Source: Nocardia brasiliensis ATCC 700358 (GTDB lineage Bacteria > Actinomycetota > Actinomycetes > Mycobacteriales > Mycobacteriaceae). From it: a stretch of DNA of 64,000 bases. Both the position numbers and the translations under genes were made by a program. This document shows, one piece after another, positions 23,911 through 32,574 of the stretch. Position 1 is the stretch's first letter; every line of letters begins with the position of its first letter. The notes under the pieces are model-generated. The model was given only the letters and a program-made list of their open reading frames with translations. It ran no database searches and was not told the DNA's origin. The stretch spans positions 2,356,001 through 2,420,000 of the forward strand of contig NC_018681.1 of the NCBI RefSeq assembly GCF_000250675.2, in the 5' to 3' direction.

Positions 23911-25641
23911 CTAGAGGCGCGCCTCCTGCCGTAGCTGGGCGAACCACGAAACCTCGTCGGCCGAGAACATGTCCGGGTCCGCGAGGCGATGGCGGACACC
24001 GGCTATGAAGCTGTCGGCGACCGCCTCGTCGCCCGCCGCCAACAGCAGGGCGTAGCGGATGACGTGGGCACGCTGGGGAGCGCGGCCGAAGCGGATATCG
24101 AAACCGTACTGCTCGCCCAACTCGTCGGCGTGCTGCACGATATCGCGCCAATCGGCGTCGATCATCGGATAGTTCGAGCGCTGCGGACCGCTCAGGCTGC
24201 CGACCAACTGCCGGTCGTACAGGGACGTGACCACCTCGGCGGCGTCGAATGTCGTGGCGAGGCCGCACAGTTCGGCCACCGTGTCCACGGCGTGCCCCCG
24301 ATAGGTGAGAGCGGCGGTGGGGGCCAGCTTGGCGGTGAAATAGGTGGCGAGTTCCTCCGGACCCCAGCCGTCGCCGTAGGACTTCAGCTCGGCATATGAC
24401 TCACCGGTGCGGACATCGTCGATCAGCCAGTTGAGCAGTGCGGCACGGCCCCGACCGGCCAGTGCGCGGGCGGCGGGCTCCGGATAGCCGGCCATCGCGG
24501 CGCCGAGCGACGCGCTGTCGTGAAACGTGCCGACGCCGGGCAGCGCGAACGGCGTCAGGGCACGCCGCCCGCGGCTCGCGGGTTCCTCGGCGCTCGGCGC
24601 CGCGCGGTGCACGGCCGGGGCCTTCCCGGCGAGCCACGCCTCGACTTCGGTGAAACCCCAGCGCTGCAGCGGATCTCGGGTCAGCAGACCGGCGAGCAGT
24701 CGCTGCCACCGGCTGCGCATCGCGGGCCGCAGCGCCAGGTCGTCCAGTGCGGCCAAGGAGATGTCGCGGGTGTTCACCTCGGCGTCGATGGTGCTGTCCG
24801 CCAGCTGTCTGCCCGCGTCGTCCTCGAAGTAGCCGCGGCCGACGAGCACCCGGTAGAGCACCATGCCGACGCTCCACCAGTCGTCCTCGACCCGCCAGCG
24901 TTGCGGCGCGCCCGGTGCGCTGTAGGCGGCGGTGCCCTGACCGGTGTTGGTGATCTTCGACCGGCCGCCCAGATCCACCGCGAGGCCGAAGTCGGCGAGC
25001 ACCAACTCCAGCGGTGCGTCCGAACGCACCAGAATGTTGCGGGGATTCACGTCGCCGTGCACGAGCGTGGTGCCGTTCGGCCGCTGCAACGCGTGCAGCT
25101 TCGCCGCGAGCTGGCGCAGCACCTCCACCGCGAGATCCGCTGCGCCACCGTGCGGATCACGCTGCCGCAAGAAGCTGTCGAGCGAGCCGAGCCGGCAGTA
25201 CTCCATCACCTCGAAATGGATGTCCAGGTCGCTGCCGCGCTCGAAGACGCGCACCGAATGCTCGGCCCGGAAGCTGTCCCGATACTGCGGCGCCTCGAAA
25301 TCCACGCGGTAGCGGGGCACCTGGTGGAACAGTTTGATCGCGAAGTCGTGCCCGTTGGTGGCCCGGCACAGCCACACCGTCGCCTCGCCACCGCTGCCGA
25401 GCTTGCGCTGCACGGTGAATCGGGACGCCAGCGCGGGCGGCAGGGGCTGGAACGCATCGTGCGGGCTGCTGTCGATCCGGGTCTGCGGCGCGGGTGGGCG
25501 CGCAGCGGTCTCGCTGTGCGCGGCGCTGCCGGGATGATCGAACCGGGTCGGCGGCGCACTGGGGCCCGTGCGATCCAGTCGCGTCTCGGGCGCCGCGCGC
25601 CGACCGGAACCCGGGGCGTCCATGCGTGTTTCGTCAGCCAT
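23911..25641 (-). CDS. Ser/Thr protein kinase of the CHAT/AAA locus
   Basis: A 576-residue protein with a Hanks-type kinase domain at about residues 75-330. The glycine loop is KLGSGGEATVW (about 81-89), the ATP lysine is in FAIKLF (about 101), the catalytic loop is HGDVNPRN with Asp197 (HGD in place of HRD), and the DFG aspartate is Asp217. The N-terminal 65 residues are proline- and arginine-rich. A 230-residue C-terminal region has no recognised fold. No membrane segment is seen, unlike PknA/PknB. It is the last gene of a twelve-gene operon and overlaps the PP2C gene by 8 bases. The kinase and phosphatase probably set the phosphorylation state read by the FHA protein. Confidence 0.9.
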   Translation of the reverse strand: MADETRMDAPGSGRRAAPETRLDRTGPSAPPTRFDHPGSAAHSETAARPPAPQTRIDSSPHDAFQPLPPALASRFTVQRKLGSGGEATVWLCRATNGHDFAIKLFHQVPRYRVDFEAPQYRDSFRAEHSVRVFERGSDLDIHFEVMEYCRLGSLDSFLRQRDPHGGAADLAVEVLRQLAAKLHALQRPNGTTLVHGDVNPRNILVRSDAPLELVLADFGLAVDLGGRSKITNTGQGTAAYSAPGAPQRWRVEDDWWSVGMVLYRVLVGRGYFEDDAGRQLADSTIDAEVNTRDISLAALDDLALRPAMRSRWQRLLAGLLTRDPLQRWGFTEVEAWLAGKAPAVHRAAPSAEEPASRGRRALTPFALPGVGTFHDSASLGAAMAGYPEPAARALAGRGRAALLNWLIDDVRTGESYAELKSYGDGWGPEELATYFTAKLAPTAALTYRGHAVDTVAELCGLATTFDAAEVVTSLYDRQLVGSLSGPQRSNYPMIDADWRDIVQHADELGEQYGFDIRFGRAPQRAHVIRYALLLAAGDEAVADSFIAGVRHRLADPDMFSADEVSWFAQLRQEARL

Positions 25642-26386
25642 CGTCGTCTCCTTCGCCGTCGCAGGCCATGACCTGCAGAACGGTCACGTTGTCGCCACCG
25701 CCGCCCGCGAGGGCCAGATCGCGGAGCTGTGCGGGCAGGTCGGCCGCGCCTGCCGCGAAGAGCCGTTCGATCGCTTCGGGTTTCGCGTAGTCGTCGAGGC
25801 CGTCCGTGCACAGCAGCATGCCGGGGTCCGAAGGCAGGCGGCAGTCGAAGAACGCCGGATCCAGCAGGGTGCGCCGACCGCCGCCGAGAGCCTGCTGCAG
25901 CCGATTCGAATGGGCCGCACGGTGGTCCAGCGTCAGCTGGGCCAGATAACGGCCCTCCAGCCGATAGGCGCGCGAATCACCGACGTTGAACACCAGCGCG
26001 GACCCGTCCGGGTGCACGGTCACCCCCGCCACGGTGCAGCCCATGCCGCGCAGTTCGGCTCGTTGCGCGCCGAGGTCGTCGAGCGTCTCCGAGATCCGTT
26101 GCAGCAGCGCGCCGATGATGGCCCTGGTCTGTTCGGCTCCCACCGACACGGCGACCGTTTCCGGCGCGGTAAGGAATTCGCAGGCCAACCGGCTGGCGGT
26201 CGCGCCCCCGGCATGGCCGCCGAGCCCATCGCAGACGACGAGCGTGGTGGGCCGCTCGACGCGTATTTCGGTGGTGATCGTCGCGGGCGTCGCGCCTTGC
26301 AACGCCCAGCCGCCCCAGCCCAGCGCGTCCTCGTTGTGCGCGCGAGCCAGTCCGCGATGGGTCACCGCGGCGACCCGGATCCGCAT
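25634..26386 (-). CDS. PP2C-type Ser/Thr phosphatase
   Basis: A 250-residue PP2C phosphatase. All metal-binding motifs are intact: RAHNEDALGW, VVCDGLGGHAGG, FNVGDSRAYRL, LLCTDGLDDY and GGGDNVTVLQ. It removes phosphate from Ser/Thr residues using two metal ions. ATG 26386 is chosen because it overlaps the FHA stop as TGATG and has GGGAG five bases upstream; ATG 26398 would add four residues. The stop lies 8 bases inside the kinase gene. It is cytosolic. In this operon it is the counterpart of the kinase, as in phosphorylation switches of type VI secretion and TerY-P systems. Confidence 0.92.
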   Translation of the reverse strand: MRIRVAAVTHRGLARAHNEDALGWGGWALQGATPATITTEIRVERPTTLVVCDGLGGHAGGATASRLACEFLTAPETVAVSVGAEQTRAIIGALLQRISETLDDLGAQRAELRGMGCTVAGVTVHPDGSALVFNVGDSRAYRLEGRYLAQLTLDHRAAHSNRLQQALGGGRRTLLDPAFFDCRLPSDPGMLLCTDGLDDYAKPEAIERLFAAGAADLPAQLRDLALAGGGGDNVTVLQVMACDGEGDDDG

Positions 26387-26826
26387 CAGGGCTCCCATTC
26401 GATCGTGACCGGCACGTCCGCGGCGAGCCGCAGGGTGTCGCCGCGACCGATCGGATGCTCTTCGTGCTGTGGTATCCGGACCTCGTTCACGAACGTGCCA
26501 TTGGTGGAGGTGTCGGTGAAATACAGGCGATCGCCGTCGTAGCGCAGCTCGCCGTGGAAGCGCGAGACATTGGTGTAGTTCTCGAAAACCACTGCGGCAG
26601 GGAACCCTTCGTCACGGCCGATGCCCACCAGCTGGCCGGGCAGTATCCGCAGCCGCGCGCCCGAGGCGACGACCAGTTCGAGCGGCCCACCGCGCGAGGG
26701 GGTTTCGGGCTCCGGCGGTGCCGAGGTATCCGGCAGGTCGTGGCCGCAGTTCGGGCACATCAGCGTCGGTGCGCCGCGGCTGCCGCAGGCGGGACAGGTG
26801 ACCTCTTCGTCGGTCAGCTCAGCCAT
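26386..26826 (-). CDS. Zinc-ribbon and FHA domain protein
   Basis: A 146-residue adaptor. The N terminus has a zinc ribbon (cysteines 11, 14, 24 and 27 in CPACG and CPNCG). The C-terminal FHA domain shows all phosphothreonine-reading motifs: VGIGRDEG, NVSRFHGEL and TDTSTNGTFVNEVRI. It should bind a phosphothreonine made by the neighbouring kinase, possibly on the kinase tail or another operon product. The start is ATG 26826; the frame continues upstream, but that part lies inside the radical-SAM gene and is not needed for the fold. It overlaps the radical-SAM gene by 13 bases and the PP2C gene by 1 base. Confidence 0.92.
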   Translation of the reverse strand: MAELTDEEVTCPACGSRGAPTLMCPNCGHDLPDTSAPPEPETPSRGGPLELVVASGARLRILPGQLVGIGRDEGFPAAVVFENYTNVSRFHGELRYDGDRLYFTDTSTNGTFVNEVRIPQHEEHPIGRGDTLRLAADVPVTIEWEP

Positions 26827-27470
26827 GACGCGTCGTCCAGTTCGATGTCCTGCTCGGACAGCGCCGCGGTCAGCGCCGCCATATGGCCCGGCAACGGAAT
26901 GCCGACCAGCCGAACGGTTCCGCCGTCCACGTGCACGCCGAGTTGCCGTCGTTGCGCGGCATACCTGGTGAAGTCCGGTCCGAGGTAGCGTTCGCGGCCG
27001 AGGTCGGTCAGCACGTGCACGTGCTGATTCGACGAGCCACGCAGCGGCTCGCACCCCGCTTTCGCGGCGACGAACGGCTCGCTCACCAGGACGTCGACGG
27101 CGTCGAACACCCACGCGCATTTCGCGCGCAACCATTTCGCCGAGCGACCGGAGAACAGCAGGACATCCAGCGGCGCACCGGTTTCGGCGTGCCTGCGCTC
27201 GAGTCCGGCCAAGAGGGCACGCAATGCCTCGGGTTGGTCGGTGGGTTCGCCGCCGGAAATGGTCACGCCGTCCAGTGGTCCCGGGGTGTGCCGCAGCCGC
27301 TCGAGCACCCGCCGCACATCGCAGCGGGTCGCTTCGTCGGACGGCCAGGTATCGCGGGCGAGGCAGCCACGACAGCCGATCGTGCAGCCTTGGAACCAGA
27401 CGCCCGCGCGGGTGCCGAAGCCCAGATTGCTCACCGGATAGTGCAAGCGTGACAACAACATCGACGTCAT
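26814..27470 (-). CDS. Radical-SAM (4Fe-4S) protein, NrdG-like
   Basis: A 218-residue small radical-SAM type protein. The cluster ligands are Cys29, Cys33 and Cys36 (CTIGCRGC), and GVTISGGEPTDQ supplies the SAM-binding GGE motif. It resembles anaerobic ribonucleotide reductase activases, but it is in no such operon here and the organism is aerobic, so its target is probably a protein of this locus. The C terminus (GVHVDGGTVRLVGIPLPG) is a conserved extension in this subgroup. ATG 27470 forms an ATGA overlap with the AAA gene; ATG 27488 is an alternative. What it modifies is unknown and is one of the open questions of the system. Confidence 0.85.
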   Translation of the reverse strand: MTSMLLSRLHYPVSNLGFGTRAGVWFQGCTIGCRGCLARDTWPSDEATRCDVRRVLERLRHTPGPLDGVTISGGEPTDQPEALRALLAGLERRHAETGAPLDVLLFSGRSAKWLRAKCAWVFDAVDVLVSEPFVAAKAGCEPLRGSSNQHVHVLTDLGRERYLGPDFTRYAAQRRQLGVHVDGGTVRLVGIPLPGHMAALTAALSEQDIELDDASWLS

Positions 27471-29305
27471 CTCAGGGTCACCGTCCATCCGTCGTCCGAC
27501 TCGGCCAGATCCGTCACCGTCGCCGCGTCGGTACCGGGCGGCAGGTCGAACAGCGCCCGCGCCAGCGGGTTGACCAGCAGTGCCTCCACCGCGGCGGCCA
27601 CCCCGCCGCCGCCGAAATCGAGCCGGGTCAGCGCCGCGGCCAGCAGCTGCTTGCGGACCGCGTCCTCGACCGTCACCGTGATGCCGGTGGTGGTGCGGAC
27701 CCGGTCGATCACGTTCGAGACGAACTGCGGAACCAGCTGCGCGGCGGTCTCGTCGGAGATGAAGTCGAAGATCACCACGTCGTCGCCGATCCGGCGCAGC
27801 AACTCCGGCCGGCCGATCTCCTTGGTGAAGTAGTCGGCGATCGCCGCTCGGATGGTCGATTCGACCGTCGTGTAGGGCGTGCCGCGGGCCACGATCGGCA
27901 CCCGCTGCCCGGTCGAATCCGTCCGGTACACACCGAGATTCGAGGTGAACACGATGAGCGTCTCGGAGAAATACACGGTCGACCCGCTGCCGTCGGTGAG
28001 CCTGCCGTCACCCAGGATCTGCAGGAACTTGTCCAGAATCCGCGGCGCGGCCTTTTCGATCTCGTCGAACAGGATCAGCCGGAAAGGCTGCTGGCGCACC
28101 GCATTCGTCAGTTCGCCGCCGGCGCTGTGCCCGGTGTATCCCGGTGGCGCGCCGATCAGCCTGGCCTCGGTGTGCTCGGCGGAGAACTCGCTCATATCGA
28201 ACCGGACGAACGCGTCGGCGCGGCCGAAGACGAGTTCGGCGATCGACTTGGCCAATTCGGTCTTGCCGACTCCGGTCGGTCCGGCGAAGAACAGCACCCC
28301 TTGCGGGCGGGTGCCGCTGCCTGCCGTGTGGGCGCCGGTCAGTCCCATCGCCGAGCGGATCAGGATGTCCACCGACTTGCGGACGGCGACCGGCTGGCCG
28401 AGCACCTTCGCACCGAGCAGTTTTGTGCCCATCCGGATCCGCTGCTTGAGCGCGGCGTCCTGCCAAGGGTTTTCGGGGATGCCGACACGAAAGGTGCGGA
28501 TGGCGTCCTCGATCCGCTCGGCCGGGATCCGTCGATCGATGGCCAGGCGGTTGATCTCCTTGATCGAGCGCAGCGTCAGACCGCTGGTCTGCCCGGCATA
28601 GCTGTCGACGACGGCCTGGTACTGCACCGAATCCCGTACGGGTGCTGCCGGGAGCGACGAGATGAGCAGCGAGACCACCGCGCGACGCTGCGCGAGCCCG
28701 GCCGCCGGAATGGAGACCACCCGGGCGAGCTGGCCGCTGATCATCCAGTGCGGCAGGTCGTTCTCTCGGTCCAGTAGCCAGAAGACCGTGTTGTACAGCG
28801 AGGTCCGGTGTGGTCCCGGCACGGTGCGGCGGGGCGCATTGGTCATCAGCCGCTCCGCGGTGATGAAGACGCGGTGCAGTTCCGCGCTGCCCAGATCCGC
28901 CGCGGGGACCAGCCGGGAGGCCGAGTCGATGATCAGGCAGCAGGGGCGTTCGGAGAGCACGACATCGTGCAGCACCCGGCGCAGCAGCGGTAGCGGATCG
29001 GTCGGTGTCCGGGAATTCGACGAGGCGGCGGCGCCGACGATCGCGGCGGCCACGCCGCCGTCGTCCATCATGACGCGCGCGCCGTCCACCGGATCGAGCG
29101 CGATCACCGACCGATGCCCCGCCTCCGCCAGCACGCTGCGCAGCGCCTCCGCCACGCTCACCAGCCTGGTCGGGGTGCCGTCGGGGCCGGGCAGCAGCAC
29201 GAGATCACGCAGCGCGCCGGTGACCATGATCTGCGGGTTCGCGGCCAGCGCCACATCGATCTCGCGCAGCCAGGACGGCAGCGCCTCGACCACCGGGGAA
29301 CTCAT
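27467..29305 (-). CDS. ClpB/ClpV-like AAA+ ATPase
   Basis: A 612-residue ATPase. The C-terminal half is a ClpB D2-type module: Walker A GPTGVGKT at 342-349, a substrate-gripping pore loop GYTG at 389-392, Walker B FDEIE with Asp414 and Glu415, and sensor I FTSNLG. The N-terminal half resembles a first AAA module but has no Walker A; only a B-like strand (CLIIDSASRL) is seen, so it is probably inactive. The protein is shorter than ClpB (about 850) and lacks the ClpB middle coiled coil. Intact pore and catalytic residues suggest an unfoldase. It overlaps both neighbours by ATGA, so it is probably made together with the radical-SAM and coiled-coil proteins. Confidence 0.9.
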   Translation of the reverse strand: MSSPVVEALPSWLREIDVALAANPQIMVTGALRDLVLLPGPDGTPTRLVSVAEALRSVLAEAGHRSVIALDPVDGARVMMDDGGVAAAIVGAAASSNSRTPTDPLPLLRRVLHDVVLSERPCCLIIDSASRLVPAADLGSAELHRVFITAERLMTNAPRRTVPGPHRTSLYNTVFWLLDRENDLPHWMISGQLARVVSIPAAGLAQRRAVVSLLISSLPAAPVRDSVQYQAVVDSYAGQTSGLTLRSIKEINRLAIDRRIPAERIEDAIRTFRVGIPENPWQDAALKQRIRMGTKLLGAKVLGQPVAVRKSVDILIRSAMGLTGAHTAGSGTRPQGVLFFAGPTGVGKTELAKSIAELVFGRADAFVRFDMSEFSAEHTEARLIGAPPGYTGHSAGGELTNAVRQQPFRLILFDEIEKAAPRILDKFLQILGDGRLTDGSGSTVYFSETLIVFTSNLGVYRTDSTGQRVPIVARGTPYTTVESTIRAAIADYFTKEIGRPELLRRIGDDVVIFDFISDETAAQLVPQFVSNVIDRVRTTTGITVTVEDAVRKQLLAAALTRLDFGGGGVAAAVEALLVNPLARALFDLPPGTDAATVTDLAESDDGWTVTLR

Positions 29306-30408
29306 TGCTCGGCACTCCGTTCCACGGCGGATCGGCGGACGGTCGCGGTCACCGCCGCCGCGGGCACGACCTCGACGGCGGCCAGTCCGGCCCCCGATTG
29401 CCGGAACCGGTCGGGTACGACGCCGTGTGCGCGTAGCCGATCCGGCAGCGCGCGGAGGTCGGCACAGATCTCGGCTTGCGCGGGCAACGTGACCTGCTCG
29501 GGCTCCGCACCCGTATGCACCGTGCGAATATCTATCTCCCCGTCGACGATCCGGGCGCGTACGCCCAACGCCGCCGATCCGGGCGCGGCGAGCACGATCG
29601 ATCCGGCGGTGTCCATGGCGACGGGTGTGACCGCATAGCCGAGGTCTGTCAAGGCCTGCTGTACCGCGTCCAGTACGAATCGGCGCTCGCGCGTGGCGTC
29701 TTCGTGTGCGATCCGCGCAGCGACGAGTGTGCGGGCCTGTGCCAGTTCTGCCGTCGGGTCGAGCCCACGGTCGAGATGGCGTTCGGCGCTGTCGAGTAAC
29801 CCGGAGACGATGCTCGGGTCGGCCAGTTCTGCTGCGGCGGTGCGCAGTTCCGCGAGTTGCTCGCGGTCGGCCATTGTTCTGCGGGTTGCCGCGTTGGCGG
29901 CGGCGATGCGCGAATCGAGGTCGCTGAGCAGCATTTCGGCCCGCGCCGGATCGGCGCACCGGAGCACAGCGGCACCGGCTTGCGCGAATTCGGGTGCCGG
30001 GGCGAGCAGCGTGGTGAGCAGCCGTTCGACACGTGCGGACAGCCGCCGGAGGGTGGGCGTATCCGGCTCGGCTCGCTCGATTTCCGGCACCACCGGCTGA
30101 GTCCGGGCCAGATCGGCGAGCGCTGCCGCCACGTCACGGCCGATCTGGTCGGCCCGCTGCCGGGTCTGTGCCTGCTGGATCGCGGGTTCCGCCGCGGCGA
30201 GCGCGGTCTCCCACTGTTCGCACGCCGCGTTGATCTCTGCGGACGTCGTGTACCGACCCGTGGGTGCTTGCGGCGCGGGAAGGCCGACCGCGGTGCACCG
30301 TGCGGACACCCGGGCGGCGCGCGCGCCGAGCGCGCGCAGCCGCCGCTGCGCCTGCTCGCGCACAGTGTGTTCGGGCACCACCTGATAGCGGATGGCGGCA
30401 CTGCTCAT
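29302..30408 (-). CDS. Unrecognised coiled-coil protein of the CHAT/AAA locus
   Basis: A 368-residue protein that I do not recognise. Residues about 55-250 are rich in alanine, arginine, glutamate and leucine with heptad-like spacing (VREQAQRRLRALGARAARV, REQLAELRTAAAEL), so long helices or coiled coils are likely. The last 120 residues look globular (DLGYAVTPVAMDTAGSIVLA). It has no membrane segment and no enzymatic motif. It sits three bases after the membrane protein gene and overlaps the AAA gene by ATGA. A role as a substrate adaptor or scaffold for the AAA unfoldase is a guess from position and helical content. Confidence 0.75.
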   Translation of the reverse strand: MSSAAIRYQVVPEHTVREQAQRRLRALGARAARVSARCTAVGLPAPQAPTGRYTTSAEINAACEQWETALAAAEPAIQQAQTRQRADQIGRDVAAALADLARTQPVVPEIERAEPDTPTLRRLSARVERLLTTLLAPAPEFAQAGAAVLRCADPARAEMLLSDLDSRIAAANAATRRTMADREQLAELRTAAAELADPSIVSGLLDSAERHLDRGLDPTAELAQARTLVAARIAHEDATRERRFVLDAVQQALTDLGYAVTPVAMDTAGSIVLAAPGSAALGVRARIVDGEIDIRTVHTGAEPEQVTLPAQAEICADLRALPDRLRAHGVVPDRFRQSGAGLAAVEVVPAAAVTATVRRSAVERSAEQ

Positions 30409-30411
30409 CGG

Positions 30412-30984
30412 CTACCCGTTCGCTCGCGTGCCACGGTAGATCCCGTAGGCCAGGTGCCCCACCACGGCGAACGCCGACGGTAGCCACCAGACACCGGCCC
30501 CGGCGCCGCTGAGCGCCTGCACGACGAAGAGCCCCGTACCCGCAGCGAAACCCCATGTGGCAAACGGAGATACGACTTCCTGTCCGACCGGATACGGGAA
30601 CTGGAACGCGAGCACCGAGAGGGCGGCCACGGCGCTCAGCAGTGCGATCGACGCGTACAGCCACAGCGAAACGAAATCGCTGAAGGTCACCGAACGGACG
30701 TCATAGGCCGCGAACCAAACGGTGTCCGCGACATCGTCGCTGAAAGCCGCGGCCATGGCTCCGGATGCCGACACCAGGAATGCGAGGACGACCGCTCGGA
30801 CCGCGAGCCGACCGGCCCTGATCAGGACGCGACGGCGCAGGTCCGCGGCCTGACGCTGCCGGGCCCGCCATTGCTCGGTGACCCGCGCGTCCCGGCGCTG
30901 CCGTTCGGCCGCCGCCTCGTCCCGTGCGGTATCGGCTGCGGCGTCCACCAGCAGGACGAGCGCGAGCATTCGATTCGACAGCAT
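30412..30984 (-). CDS. Small membrane protein of the CHAT/AAA locus
   Basis: A 190-residue protein with four likely membrane helices: about 58-78 (AVRAVVLAFLVSASGAMAAA), then segments around YASIALLSAVAALSVLAF, TWGFAAGTGLFVVQAL and WWLPSAFAVVGHLAYGIY. A charged, arginine-rich segment (EAAAERQRRDARVTEQWRAR) precedes the first helix and would lie in the cytoplasm. No family is recognised. ATG 30984 is the first canonical start in frame before homologous-looking sequence; the ribosome binding site is weak. It follows the CHAT gene after 126 bases, the only real gap in the operon, and may anchor the complex at the membrane. Confidence 0.75.
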   Translation of the reverse strand: MLSNRMLALVLLVDAAADTARDEAAAERQRRDARVTEQWRARQRQAADLRRRVLIRAGRLAVRAVVLAFLVSASGAMAAAFSDDVADTVWFAAYDVRSVTFSDFVSLWLYASIALLSAVAALSVLAFQFPYPVGQEVVSPFATWGFAAGTGLFVVQALSGAGAGVWWLPSAFAVVGHLAYGIYRGTRANG

Positions 30985-31110
30985 GGAAACGGCTAACCGC
31001 GCGGGGACAGGGGAGTGGTGCGCGAGTACTGCATGGGTTGGCCTTTCGTCGGCGGCGGACGGTCGCCACGGGGCGTTGCCGTCGATTCTCCCGCTGCGCA
31101 AGGGCCGTCG

Positions 31111-32574
31111 TCAGTCGTGCGATCGACCGACAGCGGCGGCGTGCGCCTGGCTCGGCTCGGCGGGTTCGCGTGCGGGCGCGACGGTGCTGGTGAGTGCGGC
31201 CCAGACGATCGGCGAACAGGACACCGCACCGGTGTCGCGCCAGGTGCGCAACTGGTCGCGCTGCCAACGCGTCAGTGCGGCAACGGGATCAGGGTCGTTG
31301 TGGGCGTCGTCGACATGCAGCGCGAGGTCCGTGGTCGGGCGTCGCGTGGGCAGCAGGCCGAGACAGGCACGGAAGGCGGCATCGGTGGGCAGCACCCAGC
31401 GGGTGGTGGTGACCAATTCCGCGCCCGCGTCGAGGGCGGCCATGATCAATCCGAAGGTCTCGGCGGACCGGAAGTCGACGCCGCCTTCGCAGGCGATGAG
31501 CGCGACCCGGCTCGGCATCGGCCAGATCTCGTGGCCCAACTGCGGGTTGGTCGCCCCGTAGCGGGCCCATACCTCGGGGTCGTCGGATCGGGTTGTGCCC
31601 AAGAGGAAGTCGAGCGCGCACAGCGGGAGATGCGCGCCGCGGGTGTGGCCCGGGGCTCCGCCCCGCGGCGTGGCCAGGCCCCATGCCCCGCCCGGCGCAT
31701 CGGACGGGCCGACGACATCACCGAGATGAATTGCCGCGGAGCCTGGTTCGTTCGGCGCCGCCGAGACATGGCCGAAGTACAGGAATCTGGAGCAGCCCCG
31801 AATCAGTGCCGCGCTGAGTTGCACCCGGGTGACTTCACCCTGCACCGGCACCAGAGCGGGCACGGGTCGTGCGGCGCGGTCCTGCCCGCGACGGCGGTGC
31901 GTACCGCGGCCGGCCGTGCGGCGCTCGCGCACGACCCGACCCTCGAACTCGCCCAGCGCACCGAGGTCGTCCGGATCGCGAAAGACGTTGTGCAGCGCGG
32001 GTTGTGCGCTGGACGGCAGAATAGGGTCGATCACGTGCAGTGGCGGTAGCTGTCGCTGCTGTGCCCAGGGCACCGGTGGCCTGCTGCGACCGGCATGCAG
32101 CGTCGCGGGTGGGTCGTAGACGATCTCGGCGATATCCAGCAGCCGCCGGTCACCGTCGAGCACGAGCAGTTCCCACGGCACCTGGGCGAGCCGGGCACTC
32201 GGCGCGACCCTGATCCGGATGTGCTGGTCCCCGGCATGTTCGGCCAGCCGGGTACGCACGTCGCGGGGTAGCAGCGTGTCGGCGAGGCGCGTCGACAGAT
32301 CGTGTTCGGTCGCGTACGCGGCGAAGGCGCCGATGGTCAGCGCACGCCGCACGGCTTCGGGTTCGGACTCCTGCCGAGCGTCGCTGCCGTTCCCGGTCGG
32401 GCGCGGGTGCGGCAGTGCGTCTTCCAGAGTGTCGAGGAGCTTTTCCCGGTTCCGGGCATCGAGGCGGCAGACGGTGGGCGTGCGCGCCCCGTCCAACCAG
32501 GTCCACGACAGGTAGGTGTCGCCCGCATCGGCGGCGCGCACGAGCAGTTCGATCTCCGTGACCGGGTCGTTCAC
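31111..32574 (-). CDS. CHAT-domain cysteine peptidase
   Basis: A 487-residue protein whose C-terminal 300 residues form a CHAT (caspase HetF-associated with TPR) peptidase domain. The catalytic dyad is intact: His269 in RFLYFGHVS and Cys362 in ALIACEGG. The N-terminal part includes RLAQVPWELLVLDGDRRLL, the strand-helix pattern typical just before CHAT domains. Such caspase-like proteases act as effectors that cleave host or target proteins in defence and cell-death systems. It starts at GTG 32574, overlapping the previous stop as GTGA. The separate TPR protein upstream in the operon matches the usual partnership of CHAT with TPR repeats. Confidence 0.85.
   Translation of the reverse strand: MNDPVTEIELLVRAADAGDTYLSWTWLDGARTPTVCRLDARNREKLLDTLEDALPHPRPTGNGSDARQESEPEAVRRALTIGAFAAYATEHDLSTRLADTLLPRDVRTRLAEHAGDQHIRIRVAPSARLAQVPWELLVLDGDRRLLDIAEIVYDPPATLHAGRSRPPVPWAQQRQLPPLHVIDPILPSSAQPALHNVFRDPDDLGALGEFEGRVVRERRTAGRGTHRRRGQDRAARPVPALVPVQGEVTRVQLSAALIRGCSRFLYFGHVSAAPNEPGSAAIHLGDVVGPSDAPGGAWGLATPRGGAPGHTRGAHLPLCALDFLLGTTRSDDPEVWARYGATNPQLGHEIWPMPSRVALIACEGGVDFRSAETFGLIMAALDAGAELVTTTRWVLPTDAAFRACLGLLPTRRPTTDLALHVDDAHNDPDPVAALTRWQRDQLRTWRDTGAVSCSPIVWAALTSTVAPAREPAEPSQAHAAAVGRSHD

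Noticed and set aside
23911..30408. Type VI secretion system, suggested by kinase, PP2C, FHA and ClpV-like ATPase
   Set aside because: No sheath, baseplate, Hcp, VgrG or membrane complex gene is present, and the host is an actinobacterium; only the regulatory logic is similar.
30993..31034. A 13-residue reading frame upstream of the membrane protein gene
   Set aside because: Too short to support without conservation data, and the ribosome binding site is weak; recorded only as a part of the operon gap.
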